Of a stretch of DNA of 17,005 nucleotides, positions 1 through 8,067 are shown one piece after another; the first letter of the stretch is position 1, and each line of letters starts with the position of its first letter. The notes beneath the pieces are model-generated. The model saw only the letters and a list, made by a program, of their open reading frames with translations. It did not search any database and had not been told where the DNA came from. Source of the stretch: Promethearchaeota archaeon (GTDB taxonomy: Archaea > Asgardarchaeota > Lokiarchaeia > Sigynarchaeales > SOKP01); contig JAUWBH010000137.1 of assembly GCA_030605085.1 (NCBI GenBank), positions 1 through 17,005 on the forward strand, read 5' to 3'. Both the position numbers and the translations under genes were made by a program.

Positions 1-67
1 CATAAAGTTCACCATTCTATTAACATTTTTCTATAATTTAACTTAACTAATTCTTAATACCTAAATC

Positions 68-1069
68 CTAATTTTTTTTCTCATTTATTTTTAATACTTT
101 ATCTATGATCTTTTTTTCAATAAACTCTGAGTGTCTATTGGTATAATCAGTAATATCATAATTTTCCTTATATTTGCCAAAAAAATTTGTTTGGTGGAAA
201 ATAACGAAAAAATGGATTTGTTTCCCATTAAGGGGAAATTTACCATATTGAGGATTAAGGTATAAGCTCGTTTCAGAGTAACCTGCTTGAGGGTAATACT
301 CTTTAATATCCTCCAAAATATCTTTTCTTTTGGTAATTATTTTGTTTTCCTCTAAATAACTCATATAACATTTATAGGAATCCCAGCCTTGAAATATTAC
401 GAGTTTAGGATTAATTAATTCGATCTCTCTAATAAGATAGCTGTTAAGACACTTCTTCCATATAAGTTGGTTTTTTTGCTCCTTTTTATTCTTAGATTTT
501 ATATCGTCGTTACACTTACAGAGATCGGTAATGTAAATCATAGGTTTAACGATGTCTAATTTTTTTGAAAATAAACCGTTCAAATACTCCCAAAATCTGT
601 TTTTCTTAGTTTGTTTGCGAATAATACTATCTAATCTGGTTTTTTCTCCAACATAAGTTTTCTTTAGTTGCTCAAAATCCAACTTCCCGTTGTTTTTAAT
701 TGGATATAGTCCTAATCCGAAAGCAATGTTAATTTGATCAACTTGCTCTTTTAAGGTTGTTGGAGCTTCGCCAATTATCATAATATCTTTGGCAGGGGAA
801 TTTTCTGAAAATTCAAGTTTATCGATCCATCCTGGGAATTCTAAATTCCTTTTAAAAAAGTTTTCTTTGTTTCTAAAATCAGCTTGACATCTTTTACACC
901 CTTCTCCGTCCTTTCTATCGTACTCTTTTTTCGCTTTTTGGTTATTTGCTACATCATTCATCGTTAAAGTATTTTCGTTCTTCGTAGTAAACGCTTTAAC
1001 AATTTTCTCACCGTATATATTTTCGAGCAATTTACAATATTTATCTAATCTAGTCGTAATTTTCTTCAC
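68..1069 (-). CDS. uracil-DNA glycosylase-like Fe-S protein (family 4/5 type, divergent)
   Basis: Probably binds damaged or deaminated DNA as a member of the uracil-DNA glycosylase superfamily. Seen: CKRC at residues 58-61, then IMIIGEAP (96-103) like motif 1 of family 4 UDGs, YITDLCKC (179-186), a Cys at 207 in a helix followed by LINPKLVIFQGW (218-229), and IFHQT (290-294) where the family has an H-P-S/A motif. The spacing C58-C61-C186-C207 fits the four Fe-S ligands of family 4 enzymes. At 333 residues it is much longer than the usual 190-230, with extra sequence at the N terminus, after motif 1 and before the His motif. The start is GTG; an AAAGG lies directly against it, so translation may be coupled to the gene 17 bases upstream on the same strand. 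The changed motif residues make catalytic activity uncertain; the fold assignment is fairly secure. Confidence 0.75.
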   Translation of the reverse strand: MKKITTRLDKYCKLLENIYGEKIVKAFTTKNENTLTMNDVANNQKAKKEYDRKDGEGCKRCQADFRNKENFFKRNLEFPGWIDKLEFSENSPAKDIMIIGEAPTTLKEQVDQINIAFGLGLYPIKNNGKLDFEQLKKTYVGEKTRLDSIIRKQTKKNRFWEYLNGLFSKKLDIVKPMIYITDLCKCNDDIKSKNKKEQKNQLIWKKCLNSYLIREIELINPKLVIFQGWDSYKCYMSYLEENKIITKRKDILEDIKEYYPQAGYSETSLYLNPQYGKFPLNGKQIHFFVIFHQTNFFGKYKENYDITDYTNRHSEFIEKKIIDKVLKINEKKN

Positions 1070-1086
1070 CTTTATTTAATTATGAA

Positions 1087-1527
1087 TTATGAATTTTCTT
1101 CTCGTTCTTCTTCGTATTCAGAGCCATACAACGCAACATAACCGCCATTGGGGGTAGATATTAGCGCTTCTACATTATTCTCTTCTATAAATTCAAGCAC
1201 AGTATCGTGAATATCGTAGATCATGTTTTCAATCTCGTCGTCGTTAAAATCAAGCGAAAACTCGAACTTTAGATCTCTTAATATTTTCTGAGTTATTGGA
1301 AACCCGTGATCTTCGTATTTTTTAGTAAACGTTTCAATTATCTCCTCCTTATTGTTTGAGTTTTTAACTCTTGGAACTTCCATAAGATATTGTTTTGCCT
1401 CGTCGATAGTCTTATTATAGGCTCCAATTAAAAGAGGATCGAGTTTATCTGCCATCGTCATCTTGATATACGGATCGTTGCATTCAGGAATAGTACTTTT
1501 AGACTTTACAAAACTATCAATTGTCAT
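1087..1527 (-). CDS. small acidic protein, probable winged-helix DNA-binding domain
   Basis: No family recognised with certainty. The 146-residue protein has an arrangement seen in winged-helix proteins: a helix beginning PITQKILRDL (about 77-86), a second helix starting DDEIENMIYDI (95-105), and then a short hairpin ALISTPNGGYVAL (about 121-133), which resembles the wing I-x-S-x-x-x-GGY of phage-type replication and repressor proteins. It ends in a very acidic tail. The ATG start is supported by an AAAGGG eight bases upstream and a TATA-like box at 1554-1562. It is followed after 17 bases by the UDG-like gene, so the two are likely one operon. Both appear somewhat richer in G+C than their neighbours, which could mean a viral or plasmid origin; that is inference. 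It may instead be an unrelated helical protein. Confidence 0.6.
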   Translation of the reverse strand: MTIDSFVKSKSTIPECNDPYIKMTMADKLDPLLIGAYNKTIDEAKQYLMEVPRVKNSNNKEEIIETFTKKYEDHGFPITQKILRDLKFEFSLDFNDDEIENMIYDIHDTVLEFIEENNVEALISTPNGGYVALYGSEYEEEREENS

Positions 1528-1535
1528 AATAATTG

Positions 1536-1562
1536 CCCTTTGGATGTTTAATCTATTATATG
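1536..1562 (-). promoter_or_regulatory. TATA-like box and ribosome binding site of the winged-helix/UDG unit
   Basis: On the minus strand a CATATAATA box (1554-1562) lies about 30 bases ahead of the ATG, and AAAGGG (1536-1541) lies eight bases before it. The two are close together, so the leader would be very short. From here to 1826 the sequence is AT-rich and I see no gene. Confidence 0.35.
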
Positions 1563-1826
1563 CGGGATATTTAATAAATTAATTATTATTAAACCACCAC
1601 TAAAGGTTAAAATTTTCAAGATTTAATTAAACTAAATAAAAAATTTAGGTCTTAATAATTTATATTATTGTCAATAAAATACTTAACGATTAAAATCTTA
1701 ATAAACTAACTATATCTTTCTTGAGTTTAATAGATTTCCATCGTTTTCTTTGCTCACTATCCCTATTCTTAATTTGTAGATGTTTAAATAATCGTATATT
1801 AACTATTTATTATTAATTTTGGACTA

Positions 1827-2083
1827 TTTAAATATAAATTTTTGCAAGAAATTATTGAAAATGGTCGATAATAAAGTTAATTTCGAGTGGGAGAACTTAG
1901 ACATCAAAGGAGGGCTCGAGGGTCAATTAAAAGAAGAATTAGGAACATTGAAGAAAAATTTAATCATTCGAGTAGTAGAAAGCGGAGAATCCCCATTTTT
2001 ACAAAAATCTAATCAATTTTATAATGAATTTAAAAATTCAGTTAAACCTCAATGAGATGAGATATTCTTAGGTTTCTCTTTTT
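1827..2083 (+). repeat. 257-bp direct repeat, copy 1
   Basis: Aligns without gaps to 5114-5370 at a constant offset of 3287 bases, from a shared TTTAAATA to a shared TTCTCTTTTT. By hand I count about 19 mismatches, so roughly 93% identity. Most of the differences change the encoded amino acid, as expected for copies no longer under selection. The two copies lie either side of the surface protein gene. Confidence 0.85.
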
Positions 2084-2151
2084 TGACTAAAGATGAAAAG
2101 AGTCATAAAAGACAGCGATTTTTTATAGAATTATGCAATTTATTAATTTAA
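1861..2151 (+). pseudogene. unknown short gene, copy 1, interrupted by TGA
   Basis: The frame reads MVDNKVNFEWENL and onward to SVKPQ, then hits TGA at 2053-2055 where copy 2 has TTA (Leu). Past the stop the same frame continues sensibly (DEIFLGFSFLTKDEKS, then KRQRFFIELCNLLI) to a TAA at 2149-2151. The frame is also open upstream of the ATG in both copies (NFCKKLLK), so the true start is not certain. I do not recognise the family. The amphipathic, charged sequence could be the N-terminal part of a transposase or a small lineage-specific protein. A single T-to-G change explains the stop. Confidence 0.6.
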
Positions 2152-2171
2152 GAAATTTTATTTACTTAGCT

Positions 2172-2218
2172 ATTTATAGTATAAGTAATCATAAATTTAT
2201 TTTAATTTTGAAAAAGGG
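2172..2218 (+). promoter_or_regulatory. putative TATA box and ribosome binding site of the surface protein gene
   Basis: ATTTATAGTATAAG at about 2171-2184 is a reasonable archaeal TATA region. AAAAGGG at 2212-2218 could pair with the 16S tail and lies ten bases ahead of an in-frame ATT at 2229, but 61 bases ahead of the first ATG. This placement favours translation starting upstream of the ATG. Confidence 0.35.
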
Positions 2219-2228
2219 CTGAATAGAA

Positions 2229-4895
2229 ATTAAAAGACAAGGAATAGTTCTTTTTATATTTATATTAGTATTAATTCCAATGATTAAATTTATTGAGGCT
2301 GATGAACTTGAAGATAATTTTTATGCTATCTCTAAATCAAATAATCCCACGCAATGGATACTACAAGGAAATGAAACTTTAGAAGAAGAGGTATTTAATG
2401 ATAATGCTTCAAATGGAAATTGGGATTTATATGGGGCCTCAGATAGGTATTTTTTGAAAGGAGAAGAACAAACAAGTAATTATCTACTCGATAATTATTC
2501 AATAAGAAGTGGATATGATGAATGGAGATATTATGAAAATATTTACTTAGGAAACTGGGCAAGAGATTATTATTATGAAACATTGGATATTTGTCGGGTT
2601 GGAAGTTATTGGTATGTTTTGGCATTAGGAGATACACATAGCAACATTGGAACATCTATTCACAGATTTTCTGAAGATTGGAGTCAACATGTACAAATAG
2701 ATATTCTTTTTGGAGATAAAATTGAATGGGATGGTTCTCGTTTTATCACTTTGGTTGGTAAAGGATTTTATGACTATGGACAAACTTTAGATAACAATCC
2801 AGAGTGGATTGCAGACCCCTCTATTCTTAACGGACAATCAATGATGGATTTTACTTGGGATGGAAATTATTGGTGGGTTTTGGCAGATGATGATCTTTTT
2901 AGTAATGATTTTATTTTATACAAACTTTATTCAAATTTTACCTATGCCGGAGAATCTCATGTTATTAGTGATGTATGTCCATTAAATTATGGTAAGACAT
3001 TAAATTGGGATGGAAATTATTGGTGGATTGGTTCTATAAGACCTTATGGAAATGAGATATATAAAATTTATAAGAATTGGACATATACAGGAATATCGTA
3101 TAATTTAAATCCAAATGGATTTATTAAAACCGATGATTTCTTTTATGTAATATATTTAGACAATCCTTATGTTTACAAATATTTTTCAAATGATTCTATT
3201 GTTTATAATATTTCAAAGAATTTTCAAGGGAATGGATATGCTTATGTTCAAACTGATGAATCAGAAGAAATTGGATTAATTAGTTCTGTTTATAATTATT
3301 ATATTTCTTTAAAAAAAGGAGATTGTTTTGAAATTGATTTTCAAACTAATTCAGATTCGGAAATAAAATTAGAATTAGTAAATAATGGATTAGAAGTAAA
3401 AGAATTGATTTTGAATTCGGGTCGGATATTCTTAGATGAAGATGTAGAATTTAATCAAATAAGATTTTCTTCTTTATTCAAGGATCAAGATTATTTGAAA
3501 ATATTTGATATAAAATGTTATAATGTGTCAAATATAGTGCATTATGCTGAGTTCTATGTTGAACCATTTCAATCATACTCAATCTATTTGACTCCTACTA
3601 CTTATAATTTGAAGATTCTTGAGGGTGAAAAAATAAAAATAGACGAAAATATTATAATTTTATCATTTGAAGATTTCTATTATACGTATTATTCTCCAGT
3701 AATACTCATAAATTCTCCCCATTCCAATGAATTATTTGGGAATAATTCTCCATCTTTCAATATCGAAATTAAGAATAACAACGGAATAGATAAAATGTGG
3801 TATACACTTGATAATGGACTAACGAATACTACTTTCACCACAAATGGAACAATTAATCAAAATTTATGGGATTCATTATCTAATGGAACAGCAATTATTG
3901 TCTTCTATGTTAAGGATTCTATTGGCAACATAGGAACCAATTCGATTATAGTTAGAGTGGATAAGGTAGGTCCATTTATAAAAATAAACTCACCTATTTC
4001 AAATGAATTATTTGAATCAACACCCCCGAGTTTTAATGTTGAGATTAGTGATGCAAATCTCGATAAAATATGGTATACTATTAATGGAGAGCCAAAAAAA
4101 TATTTCTTTCTATCTAATGGTTCATTAGATTCAACTGTTTGGTCTGCATTACCCGATGGAATAGTTACTATTCAATTCTCTGCAAATGATACTTTGGGGA
4201 ATATAGGATTTTCTGAAGTGGCAATTAGAAAAGATGTTAATATCCCAATACTTGTAATCAATAATCCAGATAATAATGATGTAATTGGAGTTCTAGCGCC
4301 GAACTTTGATCTATCCATTGAGGAACCTCACTTAGATTATACTTGGTATTCGTTAAATGGAGGGAATAATATAACTTTTACGGGACTTACAGGAACAATT
4401 GATCAAGCATTATGGGATGATTTATCTGATGGGAACATTATCATTGGATTTTACGCAAATGATTCGATGGGAAATATCGGATTTGCTGAAGTAACAATCA
4501 GAAAAGATATTAATGTCCCAGTAATAGCAATCAATAATCCACAAAAAAGCGATGTAATTGGAGCCACAGCACCGAATTTTGATATCTCTATTGAGGAGCC
4601 TAATTTAGATAAAACTTGGTATTCGTTAAATGGAGGGAATAACATAACTTTTACAGGACTTACAGGAACAATTGATCAAGCATTATGGGATGCTTTATCT
4701 GATGGGAACATTATCATTGGATTTTACGCAAATGATTCTGCTGGAAATATCGGATTTCAAGAAGTTACTGTTGTAAAGACGATTTCTCAACCATCTCCAC
4801 CGGGGATTCTAGGATACAATATATTATTTCTTTTAGGAATTGTATCAACTATAGCTATAATAATCGTCAAAAAAAGGCTAAATCATTTAAATTAA
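2229..4895 (+). CDS. secreted, membrane-anchored surface protein with propeller-like and Ig-like repeats
   Basis: A cell-surface protein. The frame is open from 2223, and residues encoded before the first ATG (2280) form a signal peptide: KRQGIVLFIFILVLIP followed by MIKFIEA, with a plausible cut before DELEDN. I therefore place the start near the ATT at 2229; annotation from the ATG would cut the signal in half. Numbering from the ATG, residues about 60-330 hold WDGNYWW-type repeats, suggestive of a beta-propeller. Residues about 472-835 hold four Ig-like repeats of about 90 residues, beginning near 472, 564, 655 and 746, each with a WY(S/T)LNGG-like and a GNIGF-like motif. The C terminus has a Pro-rich linker (PSPPG), a membrane helix (about 846-863) and KKR, like archaeal C-terminal sorting anchors. 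A T-run follows the stop. The gene lies between two 257-bp direct repeats. Ligand unknown; adhesion or S-layer association is inference. Confidence 0.85.
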   Translation: MKRQGIVLFIFILVLIPMIKFIEADELEDNFYAISKSNNPTQWILQGNETLEEEVFNDNASNGNWDLYGASDRYFLKGEEQTSNYLLDNYSIRSGYDEWRYYENIYLGNWARDYYYETLDICRVGSYWYVLALGDTHSNIGTSIHRFSEDWSQHVQIDILFGDKIEWDGSRFITLVGKGFYDYGQTLDNNPEWIADPSILNGQSMMDFTWDGNYWWVLADDDLFSNDFILYKLYSNFTYAGESHVISDVCPLNYGKTLNWDGNYWWIGSIRPYGNEIYKIYKNWTYTGISYNLNPNGFIKTDDFFYVIYLDNPYVYKYFSNDSIVYNISKNFQGNGYAYVQTDESEEIGLISSVYNYYISLKKGDCFEIDFQTNSDSEIKLELVNNGLEVKELILNSGRIFLDEDVEFNQIRFSSLFKDQDYLKIFDIKCYNVSNIVHYAEFYVEPFQSYSIYLTPTTYNLKILEGEKIKIDENIIILSFEDFYYTYYSPVILINSPHSNELFGNNSPSFNIEIKNNNGIDKMWYTLDNGLTNTTFTTNGTINQNLWDSLSNGTAIIVFYVKDSIGNIGTNSIIVRVDKVGPFIKINSPISNELFESTPPSFNVEISDANLDKIWYTINGEPKKYFFLSNGSLDSTVWSALPDGIVTIQFSANDTLGNIGFSEVAIRKDVNIPILVINNPDNNDVIGVLAPNFDLSIEEPHLDYTWYSLNGGNNITFTGLTGTIDQALWDDLSDGNIIIGFYANDSMGNIGFAEVTIRKDINVPVIAINNPQKSDVIGATAPNFDISIEEPNLDKTWYSLNGGNNITFTGLTGTIDQALWDALSDGNIIIGFYANDSAGNIGFQEVTVVKTISQPSPPGILGYNILFLLGIVSTIAIIIVKKRLNHLN
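4242..4775 (+). repeat. near-identical tandem Ig-repeat units inside the surface protein gene
   Basis: Ig repeats 3 and 4 are related at the DNA level with a period of 273 bases (91 codons). For example, the TGG of TWYSLNGG is at 4344 and again at 4617. The second half of each unit (from that point on) differs at only a few bases, while the first halves differ more. This points to a recent duplication or gene conversion. Repeats 1 and 2 are clearly older. Confidence 0.8.
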
Positions 4896-4899
4896 AACA

Positions 4900-4933
4900 T
4901 TTTTTTTATTCTTTATTTTTCATATTTCTTTTT
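4900..4933 (+). terminator. T-rich terminator after the surface protein gene
   Basis: Eight Ts begin four bases after the TAA stop and are followed by further T-runs, the usual archaeal form of intrinsic termination. No stem is needed or seen. Confidence 0.5.
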
Positions 4934-5113
4934 CGTTTCTTTATTTTAATATCTTTCCTAATATATAGTCTTTTCATCTTAAGACAATATTTAAGACAAT
5001 TTTCGCAATATTAGGTATATTTGCCAAACAATAAAAACCAATCTCAATTGTAGCCATACAATCCCTAAATTATAACAACACTCACAAATAAATTTTTCAG
5101 AAAAATCATTATG

Positions 5114-5370
5114 TTTAAATAGAAATTTTTGCAAGAAATTATTGAAAATGGTAGATAATAAAGTTAATTTCGATTGGGAGAACTTAGCCATCAAAGGAGG
5201 GCTCGAGGGTCAATTAAAAGCAGAATTAAGAACATTGAAGAAGTATTTAATCAATCGAGTAATAGAAAGCGGAGAATCCTCATTTTTACAAAATTCTAGT
5301 CAATTATCTAATGAATTTATAAATTCAGTTAAACCTCAATTAGATGAGATATTCTTAGACTTCTCTTTTT
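5114..5370 (+). repeat. 257-bp direct repeat, copy 2
   Basis: Matches 1827-2083 without gaps. Homology ends sharply at the T-run before 5371; after it the sequence is the 3' end of the convergent TPR gene. Copy 1 continues differently, so this copy is cut at its 3' end. Confidence 0.85.
5115..5370 (+). pseudogene. unknown short gene, copy 2, 3'-truncated
   Basis: Same unknown protein as at 1861-2151 (MVDNKVNFDWENL ... KPQLDEIFLDFSF), here with Leu at the position of the stop in copy 1. The frame runs on to 5504, but past about 5370 it is only antisense to the TPR gene and has no counterpart in copy 1. It is therefore read as a fragment and not as a 120-residue gene. Its 3' end points at the 3' end of the TPR gene 44 bases away. 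Confidence 0.6.
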
Positions 5371-5413
5371 CTAAATTTCTTATATTTCTTACAAATTCCT
5401 CAAATTTTAATAA

Positions 5414-7576
5414 CTATGTTAGTTTTGACCTATATTTTTTGATCTTTTCCTTTGTTTCTGCAGTAAATTCATATTCTTCATCTCCAATGTCCAAAGATTT
5501 TTGATAATAATCCAGAGCTTCCATAATATTTCCACTTTTAACTAGAAAATCTCCTTTAGAATCATATAGGTCACTCAAGAATTTCAAATCGTCTGTGAAA
5601 ATTTCAATACATTTGTCAATTATTTCCAAGGCTTCTTCATGTCTATCCTTATAAGAGAGTGAATATCCTCTTGCTTTTAAATGGTACCTATTTAATTTGC
5701 TATATTCTAAGTCATTGGTAAGTTCCTCAATTTCTTCATACTTTTTGAGGTTCATTAAGCATTGTATATAACCTCCTAAGGAATTCTCAAAGTTTTTATC
5801 GATTTCAAGAGAATTTCGAAAATATTCTATTGCTTTTTCAAAATTACCAATATCACGATAATATTCACCCATATTATTGTTAGCAATCTTTTTTTCTTCT
5901 GGATTGTTTGATAACTCCATAACTTTCTTACATGCTTCATAATAATCATCCATTTTACCTTGCTTTTGCTTTAAATAAGCGGTTCCCACCCAAGTATTAA
6001 TGTAATCTTTGTCTAATTCTAAGCATTCTTGAAGTAATTTTTCAGCGTAAACCAAATCTCCTTCAAATTCTACTACCAAGTGAGCTAAATTTAATTTAGT
6101 CGATATATCATCAGGAAAGTAAAGATTAATCTTTACATATATTTCCTTAGCTTGCTCAAAATGTTCTAAATAGGTTTGAACGAGAGCTAATTTAAACCAA
6201 ATCTCTGGATGTTCAAAGTTATTCTCTCCTACTTTTTTTAATATTTTCGATGCTGCTTTGACATACTTTACCTCATTTCTTCCACTTTCATCAAAATATT
6301 TTTGATTTAACCTTAATTTGATGTCTGCAAGAAAATATCTTGAATAAATAAGGATACTATCATTGTCATTCGGAAAAATGGTTATTAACTTAGTCAATTC
6401 ACTTTCAGTGAGCTTTAAATCATTTTTCGAATAATAACATAATGCTAATTTATATTGCGCTCTTTTCCAATATTCTGCTCTGTTATTTTTTGTATATCTC
6501 TTGAAGAATTTGATAGCCTTATCAAAATTTTTAAGTTTAAAATAACAATATCCTAAACCTAGAATTGCACTCTCGTTAGTATTATCAATTTGAAGTACTT
6601 TTTCAAAAGATACTATTGCCGTATCAATATTGTTTTGTTGATAATGATAATCTGCTTGCCTTAATATTGTGTTCAAAGAGGTTGTAGATTTTGAGAATCT
6701 TGGTAAAGTATAATCATCAGGAATGTAATAAGGTTTTTCTTCTTCTTCACAATAATATATATCATCACTTTCCTCATTACAGTAGTGAGGTTTTCTTACA
6801 TTTATGATATTCTTTAATAGTTTCATTGCTTCTTGAATATAATAAAAATCCTCTTTTGGAGAAAAAGCTTTAAAAGTAGAATTAATAACAATATCATGCT
6901 CCTTTTTTACTTTAGTAAGAAAATTTATTCCATTCTTAGCAAAACCTATAGGTATAAATCTATTTGTATTATGTGGTCTTATTGAGAGCGATAATGAAGA
7001 TGAAAAACATCTCAGTGCATGTTTATAAGCATTATAATCTTCTCTATCTGCAAATGTCTGAGCCATTTGGCGTAAGAGTGTAATAATATTATTTTCAATA
7101 ATTTCAACTTCTACTCCACATGCAGAGAGATCTTTATCAAAAAAAAATACGTATTTCCAATATGGAATTAGTTCTTTATTTAGTTTCATTTCTTTTTTTA
7201 AATATTCTTCCAATTTCCATTGATTTTTAAATTCTGAAATCTTATCATAAACTGCGAAACTTCTTTCGCTAATATTTCGTGGGAAACTAAGATTAAACCA
7301 TAAATCTATATCGTCGCCTTTCTCTAATGCAAAAATAAAGCTGAACAATGTTTCAATAATCTGAAATTTTAGAAAATGTACTTCAAATTTTAGGAAAGTT
7401 AAGAATTTCTTTTTATAATATGGGATTGTGTCAATTCCTTTTACATCTGCTAATATTTCTTCACATTCATTATAATTCTCAATTCTATCCTTTAGAAACT
7501 TGTATTTTAATTCCCAATAGTCTAAAAAGTAATCCTTATAAAATTTTTTAAAATCTTCACTCAAATTTTTCACCAT
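5414..7576 (-). CDS. TPR-repeat protein with an unrecognised N-terminal domain
   Basis: A 720-residue cytoplasmic protein with no signal peptide or membrane helix. From about residue 303 to the end it is made of TPR-like helix pairs, about nine or ten. Clear examples are ADYHYQQNNIDTAIVSFEKV, ALCYYSKNDLKLTESELTKL and GEYYRDIGNFEKAIEYFRNS, which act as a protein-binding scaffold. Residues 1-300 are not TPR and not recognised; they include a conserved-looking hydrophobic helix EVHFLKFQIIETLFSFIFAL (about 65-84) followed by DLWFNLSF, and an acidic stretch (about 270-285, DDIYYCEEEE). The ATG overlaps the TGA of the broken gene upstream in ATGGTGA, which argues for this start and for translational coupling when that gene was intact. 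The gene ends 44 bases from repeat copy 2. Function unknown; scaffold or regulator is a guess. Confidence 0.85.
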   Translation of the reverse strand: MVKNLSEDFKKFYKDYFLDYWELKYKFLKDRIENYNECEEILADVKGIDTIPYYKKKFLTFLKFEVHFLKFQIIETLFSFIFALEKGDDIDLWFNLSFPRNISERSFAVYDKISEFKNQWKLEEYLKKEMKLNKELIPYWKYVFFFDKDLSACGVEVEIIENNIITLLRQMAQTFADREDYNAYKHALRCFSSSLSLSIRPHNTNRFIPIGFAKNGINFLTKVKKEHDIVINSTFKAFSPKEDFYYIQEAMKLLKNIINVRKPHYCNEESDDIYYCEEEEKPYYIPDDYTLPRFSKSTTSLNTILRQADYHYQQNNIDTAIVSFEKVLQIDNTNESAILGLGYCYFKLKNFDKAIKFFKRYTKNNRAEYWKRAQYKLALCYYSKNDLKLTESELTKLITIFPNDNDSILIYSRYFLADIKLRLNQKYFDESGRNEVKYVKAASKILKKVGENNFEHPEIWFKLALVQTYLEHFEQAKEIYVKINLYFPDDISTKLNLAHLVVEFEGDLVYAEKLLQECLELDKDYINTWVGTAYLKQKQGKMDDYYEACKKVMELSNNPEEKKIANNNMGEYYRDIGNFEKAIEYFRNSLEIDKNFENSLGGYIQCLMNLKKYEEIEELTNDLEYSKLNRYHLKARGYSLSYKDRHEEALEIIDKCIEIFTDDLKFLSDLYDSKGDFLVKSGNIMEALDYYQKSLDIGDEEYEFTAETKEKIKKYRSKLT

Positions 7577-8030
7577 TTAGATTTTCGATCAATATTATAA
7601 TATGTTTCATCTATAGGACACCAATCCTGAGTAGTCCATTTATAATTTTCTGGGATATTGATTTTCAATTCAATATAATAGATTAAGCTTTCTCTAATTT
7701 CTTATTAATTTTTAATATTTCGTAAAATGCTGGTTTCACGAGGATAAAATGTTATAAAACATCTTTAAAAATTTTGCTTGTTTCAAAAAAGTAATGTTTA
7801 TCTTCAAATTTTTTTAATATATTAGGTTCATTGACTATAAGGCTAATTAATCTTATTATACATTTATTAAGAATTGACTTTAATTCTTTTATTACATCTT
7901 TAGGGTCTTTTAAATTATATTTTTCTATAACTTTATTTCCTTTTTTTTCCCATTTTCCTCCATGGAAAATTATTATTATTTTTAATTTTAAAATCTTACA
8001 AAATAAATTAAGTTGTCGAACTTTAGTCAA
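7570..8030 (-). pseudogene. broken gene upstream of the TPR gene (one stop, one frameshift)
   Basis: Three pieces read as one protein. The first is an open frame of about 92 codons (7752-8030) with FHGGKWEKKGNKVIEKYNL and KDPKDVIKELKSILNK; it ends KIFKDVL at a TAA (7752-7754). The same frame goes on with HFILVKPAFYEILKINKKLE until a TAA at 7683. A second frame, open from 7701, gives ESLIYYIELKINIPENYKW and TTQDWCPIDETYYNIDRKSKW, ending in a TGA at 7570-7572 that overlaps the TPR start. So a nonsense codon and a frameshift between 7683 and 7701 separate the pieces. The upstream end has only a weak TTG start, so the 5' part may be lost. I cannot name the family; the HGGKW...KG.K...YNL stretch faintly recalls nucleotidyltransferase tails. 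It is 37 bases downstream of the MFS gene on the same strand. Confidence 0.6.
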
Positions 8031-8067
8031 TAATAAGCCTATTTAAATATTTTGATGTTAAATAAAA

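Noticed and set aside
2280..2282. ATG as the start of the surface protein
   Set aside because: It would remove the hydrophobic core of the signal peptide, and no ribosome binding site lies at the right distance; the AAAAGGG is placed for an upstream start.
2395..2655. Minus-strand frame of 86 codons inside the surface protein gene
   Set aside because: It is the mirror of the well-supported plus-strand gene and has a biased, His-rich composition typical of antisense frames.
5371..5504. Extension of the repeat copy 2 frame to a 120-residue protein
   Set aside because: Past 5370 it has no counterpart in copy 1 and is antisense to the 3' end of the TPR gene.
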